DNA of 20,698 bases from JAIXWP01 sp943372555 (lineage in GTDB: Bacteria > Bacteroidota > Bacteroidia > Flavobacteriales_D > Sanyastnellaceae), in assembly GCA_943372555.1 (NCBI GenBank), contig CALRZB010000015.1, positions 1-20,698 of the forward strand, read 5' to 3'. The notes beneath the pieces are model-generated. The model made no database searches. It was not told where the DNA came from and saw only the letters and a list, made by a program, of their open reading frames with translations. The translations under genes were made by a program, and so were the position numbers. Positions 1 through 6,194 of this stretch are shown here, piece by piece (the first letter of the stretch is position 1; each line of letters opens with the position of its first letter).

Positions 1-738
1 ACTTTGGAGACATTTGCTGTCGATTTGGAGCAAAAAGACGAGAAAGTGTACCGCAGTATTTTCGGAGCGGCGCCTTATCCTGAACAAAAAAGAAGGGGTT
101 CAATTGGTGGTAGCGATAGATATAAAAGTTTAAAAGGCTATGAAAGCAGCGATGGAATCATCGAGACCAAGCGCCGCATTCAAAAACTCCAAAAAATGTT
201 TGTCGAGCAAAGCAAGAGCTATCAAGATGTTTTTGCTCTAGCGCAAGCGCAAGATCAAATGTTGCAATCGATTCCTGCAATTCAACCTGTTTCCAATAAA
301 GACTTGAAGCGTATTGCTTCTGGTTTCGGTATGCGCGTGCATCCGATTTATAAGATTGCAAAAATGCACACTGGATTGGACTTCAGTGCTGATATTGGAA
401 CGGAGATTTATGCCACAGGCGATGGAACGATTGAGGCCGTGGATAGTAAACTCAGCGGATATGGTCACCACGTGATTATTCAGCATGGCTATGGATTTGA
501 ATCGCTCTATGCTCACATGAGTAAAGTGATTGTTCGTCCCGGCGAAAAGGTGACCAGAGGTCAAGTAATCGGCTATGTGGGAAACACTGGAGCCTCGACT
601 GGGCCTCACTTACACTATGAAGTTTTAAGAAATGGTGAGAAAGTTGACCCAGCTTTCTATTTTTACAGCGACATTACACCCGAACAATACGAAGATTTGT
701 TGCAGCGCGCTGCGAATGCAAACCAAAGCTTCGACTAA
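1..738 (+). CDS. M23-family (LytM-type) metallopeptidase, 5' partial
   Basis: Zinc peptidoglycan endopeptidase of the M23/LytM family. The reading frame is open from base 1. The first possible start (TTG at 4) lies in what looks like the middle of the protein, so the gene probably begins upstream; flavobacterial relatives carry a short cytoplasmic tail, one membrane helix and a coiled coil at the N terminus. Numbering from the TTG, the family ligands are visible: H122 and D126 in MHTGLDF, H171 in YAHMS, and H202/H204 in GPHLHYEV. Residues 50-90 are a charged, helical, coiled-coil-like segment. It is followed after 13 bp by a MerR gene, the arrangement seen in flavobacteria, suggesting a shared transcript. 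Family assignment is firm; cell-wall remodelling as the specific role is inferred. Confidence 0.93.
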   Translation, partial: TLETFAVDLEQKDEKVYRSIFGAAPYPEQKRRGSIGGSDRYKSLKGYESSDGIIETKRRIQKLQKMFVEQSKSYQDVFALAQAQDQMLQSIPAIQPVSNKDLKRIASGFGMRVHPIYKIAKMHTGLDFSADIGTEIYATGDGTIEAVDSKLSGYGHHVIIQHGYGFESLYAHMSKVIVRPGEKVTRGQVIGYVGNTGASTGPHLHYEVLRNGEKVDPAFYFYSDITPEQYEDLLQRAANANQSFD

Positions 739-751
739 AACCCTATTGCGA

Positions 752-1087
752 ATGTTGACCAAAGTTCAGGACATCGAAAAACTATACTACTCTATTGGAG
801 AAGTAGCAGATATGTTTGAAGTGAATGCATCATTGATTCGCTTTTGGGAAAAAGAATTTCCGCAATTACAACCAAGAAAAAATAGTCGAGGTAATCGAGT
901 ATATTCCAAAAAAGACTTGGAGCTTTTCAAAAAAATTCACCATCTCGTTAAAGAAAGAGGTTTCACTCTAGACGGCGCAAAGAACGCGCTTCGTGCAAAA
1001 CGCAATGTCGAGGATCAAGAAGAAACTATTACTTCAAAATTACTTCGTATTCGCAATGAGCTGAAAGCTATTGGCAGTGTGCTGTAA
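752..1087 (+). CDS. MerR-family transcriptional regulator
   Basis: A 111-residue winged-helix regulator of the MerR family. The start at 752 is chosen because it leaves 13 bp after the peptidase stop and puts YYSIGEVADMF near the N terminus, as in flavobacterial homologues; an in-frame ATG at 716 would overlap the peptidase gene. The first helices and recognition motif (IGEVADMFEVNASLIRFWEKEF), the wing (RGNRVYSKKDLE) and the GFTLDGAKNAL helix are all present. There is only a short C-terminal tail and no cysteine-rich effector domain, so the ligand cannot be named. The last codons contain an 11-bp word (1065-1075, AAGCTATTGGC) that recurs over the stop codon at 1086-1096 and starts a repeat array. 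Confidence 0.9.
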   Translation: MLTKVQDIEKLYYSIGEVADMFEVNASLIRFWEKEFPQLQPRKNSRGNRVYSKKDLELFKKIHHLVKERGFTLDGAKNALRAKRNVEDQEETITSKLLRIRNELKAIGSVL

Positions 1088-1150
1088 GCTATTGGCTTTT
1101 GGCTTTTAGCTATAAGCTTTAAGTAGTAAGTAATAGGTAATAGGTAATCA
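1086..1150 (+). repeat. short-period degenerate array (GGCTATT and AGTAGTAAGTAATAGG words)
   Basis: Starts over the MerR stop codon with AAGCTATTGGC, runs through variants of GGCTTTT and AGCTATA, then changes into AGTAGTAAGTAATAGGTAAT words. It has no coding potential on either strand. The sense strand is G/T-rich and C-poor, like the other arrays that follow genes here. Confidence 0.85.
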
Positions 1151-1207
1151 GTCACTAGTCGTTGGTCACTGGTCACTGGTCACCGGTCGTCGGTCGTTGG
1201 TCGTTTG
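1151..1207 (+). repeat. 7-bp degenerate tandem array (GGTCACT)
   Basis: Imperfect 7-bp units GGTCACT, GGTCACC and GGTCGTT in tandem, ending in GTCGTTTG. The reverse complement of the same words forms the array behind the gene at 2657-3199, and similar words lie ahead of the TPP riboswitch at 8436-8480. It lies in the presumed photolyase promoter region. Confidence 0.85.
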
Positions 1208-1251
1208 AACTTTCTTCGTGGTGCTTGTGTTCTCATTGAAACACTTGTGCT

Positions 1252-2544
1252 ATGTCTGAAAAACGAATATTGGTTTGGTTTCGAAATGATCTAAGACTAC
1301 ACGATAATCCAGCGCTGCACAACGCCTTGAAGAAAGCCGATAAAATTGTGGCTGTCTATTGTTTTGATAAAAGATTGCTTTCAAAAAATTCTTTTAATTG
1401 GAATAGAACAGGAGATTTCAGATTGAAATTTTTGATCGAATCTGTTCATTCTTTACAAAAAAATATTTCCGCTCAAGGAGGGGAACTAATTTTAACAACA
1501 GGAAATCCTGAAGAAGAAATTGCACGTCTTGCTATTTTACATCAGGTGAGTTCGGTTTACTACAATAGCGAACCTTGTTCAGAAGAGAGAAGCATTGAAC
1601 TTGCTCTAGAAAAGAAACTCAATGAGGCGCGCATCGACTGGAATAGCTATTGGAATAGCACGTTGGTAGATAAAGAAGATCTTCCTTTTTCAATAAAAAA
1701 TCTTCCTAATGTATTTACAAAATATCGCCAACAAATAGAATTAGAATGCGAATTCAAATCACCAACGTCATTTGAATACGAAATAAAGACGATTGGGGAA
1801 AGTGAAATTACCATTGAAGAGCTGCGCAATATCAAGCCGTTTGATGAATGCTTTGATCAACGTTCAGTCATTCATTTTGTAGGAGGAGAAAACAGCGCAT
1901 TGGCCAGATTAAACGAATTTATTTGGCAGACTAATGCGATTGCAACATACAAGGAAACCCGCAACGGATTAATCGGAAGAAATTATAGTTCTAAGCTCTC
2001 TCCTTGGCTAGCAGTTGGAGCAATTAGTCCTCGACTTATTGCCCAAGAAGTTTCTCGCTATGAAAATGAAGTTGTCAAAAATGAAAGCACATATTGGTTG
2101 ATATTCGAATTATTGTGGCGCGATTTCTTTCGATTCACTGCATATAAAGCAGGAGTTGATTTATTCAAACTAAATGGCATAATGCGCAAACCAACAATTC
2201 AAAAATCGCGAGACATCGACACGTTAATGACATGGATAAATGGAGAAACAGGCGATGAATTTGTGGACGCGAATATGAGCGAATTGAAAATGAGCGGATG
2301 GATGAGCAATCGTGGTCGACAAAATGTAGCAAGCTATTTTGTGCATGATCTAAATATGGACTGGAGATTAGGTGCTGAGTATTTTGAACATCAACTAATA
2401 GATTATGATCCAGCAAGCAATTGGTGTAATTGGGCATATCTAGCCGGCGTAGGAAATGATCCAAGAGATGGTAGAAAATTCAACACACAGAAGCAAGCCA
2501 ATGATTACGATAAGAATCATGAGTACCGGAGGATTTGGCTTTAG
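1252..2544 (+). CDS. Deoxyribodipyrimidine photolyase / cryptochrome, DASH type
   Basis: Flavoprotein of the photolyase/cryptochrome family, DASH subgroup, which repairs UV-induced pyrimidine dimers using light. The N-terminal alpha/beta antenna domain begins with LVWFRNDLRLHDNPAL (about residues 7-22). The FAD-binding helical domain carries SPWLAVGAISPR (250-261), ELLWRDFFRF (286-295), VDANMSELKMSGWMSNRGRQ (338-357) and the DASH-like tail NWCNWAYLAGVGNDPR (390-405). The sequence GDEFVDA stands where most relatives have TGYPLVDA. The protein ends abruptly at EYRRIWL, whereas many DASH proteins continue through WLPEL and a further tail; here the TAG stop and the Trp-Leu codons lie inside a GGCTTTAGGC repeat array. 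The ATG at 1252 fits the expected N terminus and has no clear ribosome-binding site. No photolyase-associated gene is adjacent. Confidence 0.93.
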   Translation: MSEKRILVWFRNDLRLHDNPALHNALKKADKIVAVYCFDKRLLSKNSFNWNRTGDFRLKFLIESVHSLQKNISAQGGELILTTGNPEEEIARLAILHQVSSVYYNSEPCSEERSIELALEKKLNEARIDWNSYWNSTLVDKEDLPFSIKNLPNVFTKYRQQIELECEFKSPTSFEYEIKTIGESEITIEELRNIKPFDECFDQRSVIHFVGGENSALARLNEFIWQTNAIATYKETRNGLIGRNYSSKLSPWLAVGAISPRLIAQEVSRYENEVVKNESTYWLIFELLWRDFFRFTAYKAGVDLFKLNGIMRKPTIQKSRDIDTLMTWINGETGDEFVDANMSELKMSGWMSNRGRQNVASYFVHDLNMDWRLGAEYFEHQLIDYDPASNWCNWAYLAGVGNDPRDGRKFNTQKQANDYDKNHEYRRIWL

Positions 2545-2600
2545 GCTGTTGGCTATTGGCTTTAGGTAGTTGGTGGTTGGTGGTAAGTAGTAGGTAGTAG
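2535..2600 (+). repeat. degenerate array at photolyase 3' end (TTGGCT / GGTAGTTGGTGG words)
   Basis: Begins inside the last photolyase codons with TTGGCTTTAGGCTGTTGGC, then passes into GGTAGTTGGTGGTTGGTGG and AAGTAGTAGGTAGTAG words. The order of word types (GGCT first, then AGTAG) matches the array at 1086-1150. Positions 2544-2563 pair with 2636-2655 at 18 of 20 positions. The GG-rich centre could form a two-layer G-quadruplex. Confidence 0.85.
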
Positions 2601-2625
2601 TTTTGATGATTATATTTACCTCCCT

Positions 2626-2656
2626 AAAAAAGCCAAAAGCCAAAAGCCAACAACCC
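2626..2656 (-). repeat. inverted AAAAGCC array abutting a start codon
   Basis: Tandem AAAAGCC units followed by AACAACCC end one base before the ATG at 2657. The segment is the reverse complement of the GGCT words behind the photolyase (arms 2544-2563 and 2636-2655, 18/20 matches, 72-base loop). In RNA the start region of the next gene could be held in this stem. Confidence 0.85.
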
Positions 2657-3199
2657 ATGCTAAAAAAATTCCTGCTTCTGCTCCTTCCATTGAATTGCAT
2701 TGCTCAAGTTCCTGAGATGATAATTCCGGAGTATAAGCATGGACAGGACACAGCGTTTTATGATGCGAAACTTTTGCTGTGTGATCGAGATGAGGCGTGT
2801 TATTTTTCACTCACATTTTACTACTTGGATAAAGACGTTTGGTCTCCAAAATATTCTTGGAGAAAACCTCGACGTGTTCTTGTCACCGACTGTCCTGCAG
2901 GTAATCCTGGTTATCCTGTGATGATGCATGGAACTTTTAAATGGACATCGAAAGATTATGAGACAATTTATGCCGAAGAGTATTTCAAAAATGGACACAA
3001 CAGCGGTATCACAAAATTATATGATAAAAAGGGGAATTTGACGATGCAATTTGACTACGACAAACGTTTTCAAAATTATCAATGGTCATACTACCGCGAA
3101 GAGTTCAAAGACAATCAACTCTCCAAAGGAATTTACTGGTATTTTAATACAGAGAAATACGTTTGGGTTCCAGTGGAAGCCTTAACCAACGACCAGTGA
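2657..3199 (+). CDS. Secreted protein of unknown function, MORN_2-like segment
   Basis: A 180-residue protein. The ATG at 2657 is preferred over an in-frame ATG at 2603 because it opens directly with a signal peptide: MLKKF, a leucine-rich core, then CIAQ, with probable signal peptidase I cleavage before the glutamine. The cysteine does not sit in a good lipobox, so a lipoprotein is less likely. The middle (YFKNGHNSGITKLYDKKG and following) resembles the NG...G...YDxxG pattern of MORN_2/YwqK-type repeats, and the protein is rich in aromatic and basic residues. No catalytic motif is evident. The last four residues (TNDQ) and the TGA stop are encoded by repeat words (ACCAACGACCAGTGACC). I do not recognise a specific function. 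Confidence 0.6.
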   Translation: MLKKFLLLLLPLNCIAQVPEMIIPEYKHGQDTAFYDAKLLLCDRDEACYFSLTFYYLDKDVWSPKYSWRKPRRVLVTDCPAGNPGYPVMMHGTFKWTSKDYETIYAEEYFKNGHNSGITKLYDKKGNLTMQFDYDKRFQNYQWSYYREEFKDNQLSKGIYWYFNTEKYVWVPVEALTNDQ

Positions 3200-3285
3200 C
3201 CGACGACTGGTGACTGGTGACTGGTGACTGGTGAGAAATTACTGGTTACTGGTTACTGATTACTAGTTACTGATTGTGATTACTG
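3185..3285 (+). repeat. 7-bp degenerate tandem array (TGACTGG, then TTACTGG)
   Basis: Begins in the last codons of the upstream gene and runs as CGACGACTGG, four TGACTGG-like units, a short AGAAA break, and TTACTGG/TTACTGA units that decay by about 3285. The TGA present in each 7-bp unit falls in all three frames over 21 bp. The words are reverse complements of those at 1151-1207. Confidence 0.9.
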
Positions 3286-3515
3286 TTTATTTTTACCGTC
3301 GTTTATTGTTTCAGCCTAGAGGCATGAAAAATTTACAACCCACAAATCACATGGTGCGATTTCTCGCATTGAAAAAGGTGAGTCTGTTTCAAAAAAGGAT
3401 GCTCTAAAAGAACTTTCCAAATGGTGAAATCCATTAATTATAAAATAGTTTGGGATATAGACACTATTTTTCTACAGCCTGCACTTCCATGATATCACTC
3501 CTTCCGATTAAGTAA
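3200..3515. other. gene-poor spacer
   Basis: This 316-base stretch holds the tail of the TGACTGG array (to about 3285), a likely regulator remnant (3320-3427), and about 90 AT-rich bases ahead of the next gene without a clear promoter. No intact reading frame of convincing composition was found. Confidence 0.6.
3320..3427 (+). pseudogene. remnant of an XRE/HTH_3-type regulator
   Basis: One short frame reads HGAISRIEKGESVSKKDALK and then ELSKW before a TGA at 3425-3427. AISRIEKG matches the ISxIExG signature that ends the DNA-recognition helix of HTH_3 domains. The frame is bounded upstream by TAG (3317-3319) and has no ATG. An ATG at 3324 (MKNLQPTNHMV) lies in another frame, so an intact gene would need at least one frameshift. 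It is most likely a decayed antitoxin-like or XRE regulator tail; the short match leaves chance resemblance possible. Confidence 0.35.
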
Positions 3516-4094
3516 TTGTTAAGTAATGGGCAGCAGAAAGGAGAAAAGCAGCTGTCATCTTATTTTCGCCTCGTGAATCAAGATAAGCCACCGACCTATT
3601 GGGTCTATATGTTGCGAACCTCCCAGCAACACCATGTTCAATTAACTTCCTTAATTGATCAAAAAGCGAGTATCCTTATTGCAAGTAGTTCAATCATTAT
3701 TACCATTTCCTTTACGCACATTCAAACTGCTAAAGAATTTTATGGTTTTTGGCTACTGATGATAACGGCATTGCTTACGTTGATTACTTCGATTATTGTA
3801 ATCGCTCCAATTTCTTTGAAAAAAAGAAAACAAGACACTCTTAAGGATCAGCAAAACACACTTTTCTTCGGTCACTTTACAACGCTAACCTTACAAGAAT
3901 TCGAAGAAGAGATGCTCGACATTATGGATGATGCTGATAAAGTAAAACGCACAATGATCAAAGATGTCTATCAAATTGGAAAAGTCCTCGCAGATAGAAA
4001 ATACCCCTATCTAAAAGCCAGCTCTTTAATCTTCATCCTTGGATTGATAATTTCCCTCACCTCCTTTGCCCTAGAGTATTTCGCTGCGAAATAA
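3516..4094 (+). CDS. Stand-alone Pycsar-effector-like (PycTM, former DUF5706) membrane protein
   Basis: A protein of up to 192 residues resembling the transmembrane effector domain of Pycsar anti-phage systems. Visible family features are LRTSQQHHVQLTSLIDQKAS (residues 33-52) leading into a first hydrophobic segment (about 52-67), a second segment (about 75-98), a soluble loop with NTLFFGHFTTLTLQEFEEEM and YQIGKVLADRKYPYLKAS, and a final membrane segment (about 168-187). In Pycsar such proteins are thought to damage the inner membrane when a cyclic pyrimidine nucleotide made by a partner cyclase binds. No cyclase gene lies in this window. The start is uncertain: TTG at 3516 follows an in-frame stop directly, ATG at 3609 would remove the N-terminal 31 residues, and an ATG at 3526 is out of frame. 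Convergent with rsgA. Confidence 0.72.
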   Translation: MLSNGQQKGEKQLSSYFRLVNQDKPPTYWVYMLRTSQQHHVQLTSLIDQKASILIASSSIIITISFTHIQTAKEFYGFWLLMITALLTLITSIIVIAPISLKKRKQDTLKDQQNTLFFGHFTTLTLQEFEEEMLDIMDDADKVKRTMIKDVYQIGKVLADRKYPYLKASSLIFILGLIISLTSFALEYFAAK

Positions 4095-4131
4095 TGGTAG
4101 TTTGGTAGGGTGGTAGTGTGGTAGTTTATGG
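4095..4131 (+). repeat. 8-bp array (TGGTAGTT) behind the PycTM-like gene
   Basis: Starts immediately after the TAA stop with GGTAGTTTGGTAGGGTGGTAG and is followed by a T-run at 4137-4142. The same words, in the sense direction of their own gene, lie behind rsgA (4313-4348) and the GH3-like gene (14314-14361). Four GG pairs in the sense strand are compatible with a weak G-quadruplex. Confidence 0.9.
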
Positions 4132-4194
4132 TTAGCTTTTTTAAATCTCCCCTCTACCCTTTACCCTTTTAAATCTCTGTTGGACTCTGCTTAA

Positions 4195-4227
4195 CTCTGT
4201 GGTCCAAAAAGAAATTTAGCCACAGAG
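4195..4227. repeat. inverted repeat CTCTGTGG / CCACAGAG
   Basis: Perfect 8-bp arms (4195-4202 and 4220-4227) around a 17-base loop, lying midway between two convergent genes. Degenerate CTCTGTTGG, CTCTGCTTAA and ACACAGAG words flank it, so it behaves like another member of the intergenic word families. It could serve as a two-way terminator hairpin, but there is no strong T-run on either side. Confidence 0.55.
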
Positions 4228-4312
4228 ATTTAGGAGAATAAAAGAGCTACACAGAGAAGAGTTTCTATTTTGTATCTAAGATTTCGATTAAATTGGGCAC
4301 CTAATTTTAGAG

Positions 4313-4348
4313 ACCAAACTACCAAACTACCAAACTACCAAACTACCG
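4313..4348 (-). repeat. 8-bp array at the rsgA 3' end (TTTGGTAG on the minus strand)
   Basis: Four near-perfect CCAAACTA units on the plus strand. Read in the rsgA direction they are GGTAGTTT repeats whose first unit supplies the rsgA TAG stop at 4343-4345. Together with 4095-4131 they form an inverted pair across the convergent intergenic region. Confidence 0.92.
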
Positions 4349-5284
4349 ATAGTGACTCCTCTCATCTTCATCCTCAAACATCGATAGATAACTGTTGTAG
4401 CGACTTGAGGCGATGGTGCCTTCTTCTACTCCTTTTATGACTGCGCAGCCTGGTTCGTTGATGTGTTTGCAATTGTTGAATTTGCAATTGGGTAAGGCAG
4501 CGAAAAATTCTTTAAAATAATGATGAAGTTCATCTTTCGGAATATCAACTAGTCCGAAACCCTTGATACCCGGCGTATCTACGATATATCCACCAAAAGG
4601 CAATTCGTGCATTTCTGCAAATGTTGTAGTGTGCTGACCCTTATTGCTCGACTCAGAAATATCACCAATTCGAATATCTCCCTCCGGAATAAAATAATTT
4701 ACAATAGATGATTTTCCTGTTCCAGAATGTCCACTCAACAGACAAACCTTCCCTGTCATCATAGCCTTCAATTCTTCCATTCCTTCTTCCGTAAAAACAG
4801 AGGTCTTCAAACACACATAACCAATACCACTATACGTATCAATTAATTCTTCTAACATAATACGCTCCTTCGGAGCTTCCATTGGAGAATCGTATTGATC
4901 GATCTTATTAAACACCAAAACCGTCTCCACACCATACGCCTCTGCGGTGATTAAGAAACGATCGATAAATCCTGGTGTTGTTTGAGGACGATTGGTTGTT
5001 ACCACCAAAAATGCAATGTCAATATTGGAAGCCACAATCTGCGCTTCTTTCGAAAGATTAACTGATTTTCGAATAATATAATTTCGGCGCTCATCAATAG
5101 CATTGATGTTGCCGTTGGTTTCATTTTCAAGCGTAAATTCAACATGATCTCCTGCAGCAACAGGATTAGTAGTCGTCGAGCCTTTTAGACGAAATTTGCC
5201 TCTAATTTGACATTGATAGACCAATCCATCTTCGCCTTTCACCTCGTACCACTTACCCGTAGATTTTAGAACCAGTCCTTTCAT
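4343..5284 (-). CDS. rsgA: Ribosome small-subunit-dependent GTPase A
   Basis: RsgA (YjeQ) is a circularly permuted GTPase that checks late maturation of the 30S subunit. The 313-residue length is normal. From the ATG at 5284 (chosen over a TTG three codons earlier, since MKGLVLKSTGKWYEVK is the usual N terminus) the order is: OB-fold (about 1-65), G4 NKID (126-129), G1 P-loop GHSGTGKSS (185-193), switch GQHTTT (216-221), G3 DTPG (236-239), and the zinc knuckle C267, C272, H274, C280. The start lies 9 bp after the SDR stop, so the two genes probably form an operon with the SDR first. The TAG stop is provided by the first unit of a GGTAGTTT array. Confidence 0.97.
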   Translation of the reverse strand: MKGLVLKSTGKWYEVKGEDGLVYQCQIRGKFRLKGSTTTNPVAAGDHVEFTLENETNGNINAIDERRNYIIRKSVNLSKEAQIVASNIDIAFLVVTTNRPQTTPGFIDRFLITAEAYGVETVLVFNKIDQYDSPMEAPKERIMLEELIDTYSGIGYVCLKTSVFTEEGMEELKAMMTGKVCLLSGHSGTGKSSIVNYFIPEGDIRIGDISESSNKGQHTTTFAEMHELPFGGYIVDTPGIKGFGLVDIPKDELHHYFKEFFAALPNCKFNNCKHINEPGCAVIKGVEEGTIASSRYNSYLSMFEDEDERSHYR

Positions 5285-5293
5285 AATAGTCAA

Positions 5294-6079
5294 TTAAAGA
5301 CTGAGCGTTCTGCCGCCATCCACTGGCACATTAATTCCATTGATATAAGAAGCTGCAGGTGAAGCCAAGAAAGCAATTACTGCCGCGATTTCATGCGGCT
5401 TGCCCAAACGCTTCATCGGAACTTCTGAAGACATTTCATGTTTTACATCACCTACTTCAACTCCCGTCTTCGTAGCTTTATTTTGCATGATCTGGTCTAA
5501 ACGCCCAGTCTCCGTAGCGCCCGGCAATACATTGTTCACAGTAATATTAAACTGTCCCAATTCCATCGCAAGTGTTTTTGACCAACTTGCCACAGCACCG
5601 CGAATGGTATTGCTCACACCCAAATTCGGAAGCGGTTGCTTTACCGATGTGCTAATCACATTTATAATTCTACCATATCCTAAAGCTTTCATACCTGGAA
5701 CTAAAGCTTGCGCCAAGATCTGATTATTGATCAAATGCGCATTAAACGCTACACGGAAAGCCTCGATATCAGAATCAATCGCAGGTCCCGGATTTGGACC
5801 ACCTGTATTGTTCACTAGAATATTTGCAGAATGATGTTTTACAAAATCAGCAATTGCATCCTGCACTGATGATGTATGCGCAAAATCAGCGACTATATAT
5901 CCATGCTCTTGTCCTTCTGGTGTTGGCAATTTAGCTACCTCTTCTTTCAACTTCTCAAGATTTCTTGCCATCAAAAAAACTGTTGAGCCCAATTGAGCCA
6001 ACTCATGCGCAGCCGCATTTCCTATTCCTTGCGTCGAGCCGCAAACAACGGCTACTTTTCCTTTTAAACTCAGTTCCAT
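5294..6079 (-). CDS. SDR-family oxidoreductase without the canonical YxxxK
   Basis: Short-chain dehydrogenase/reductase of 261 residues with a Rossmann fold. The ATG at 6079 is chosen because MELSLKGKVAVVCGSTQGIG is the typical SDR start; a longer frame reaches 6142 without homology. The nucleotide-binding GSTQGIG (14-20) and NNTGGP (90-95) are present, as are the candidate catalytic serine S143 (ISTS), PGATETGR (187-193) and the C-terminal NVPVDGG. Where the YxxxK pair is expected, 13 residues after S143, the sequence is S156-NTI-R160. A divergent SDR subgroup with serine and arginine here is known, so the gene is probably functional, but its substrate cannot be read. First gene of the operon with rsgA and divergent from recG. 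Confidence 0.88.
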   Translation of the reverse strand: MELSLKGKVAVVCGSTQGIGNAAAHELAQLGSTVFLMARNLEKLKEEVAKLPTPEGQEHGYIVADFAHTSSVQDAIADFVKHHSANILVNNTGGPNPGPAIDSDIEAFRVAFNAHLINNQILAQALVPGMKALGYGRIINVISTSVKQPLPNLGVSNTIRGAVASWSKTLAMELGQFNITVNNVLPGATETGRLDQIMQNKATKTGVEVGDVKHEMSSEVPMKRLGKPHEIAAVIAFLASPAASYINGINVPVDGGRTLSL

Positions 6080-6194
6080 AGCGCAAAGATGCGAAATAAT
6101 AGACGACTTATTCATGCGGCTACATAAAGTGAAAATATTCAAGAATATGTGATTTCACCACAAATGGTTTCTACCGCTTATTTTCGCACTAGAA

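Noticed and set aside
238..609. Reverse-strand open frame inside the M23 peptidase
   Set aside because: It is a shadow of a well-supported coding frame, with no homology or start context.
632..751. N-terminal extension of the MerR gene
   Set aside because: The extra 40 codons overlap the peptidase gene in another frame and do not look like MerR sequence.
2603..2656. Upstream ATG at 2603 as start of the secreted protein
   Set aside because: It would add 18 lysine-rich residues encoded by the AAAAGCC repeat ahead of a clean signal peptide; the ATG at 2657 is better.
1151..3285. CRISPR-like repeats
   Set aside because: Units are 7-8 bp, directly tandem and degenerate, with no regular unique spacers and no cas genes nearby.
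3200..4342. Mobile element or genomic island around the PycTM-like gene
   Set aside because: No transposase, integrase, target-site duplication or composition shift was seen; the flanking repeats occur beside ordinary genes as well.
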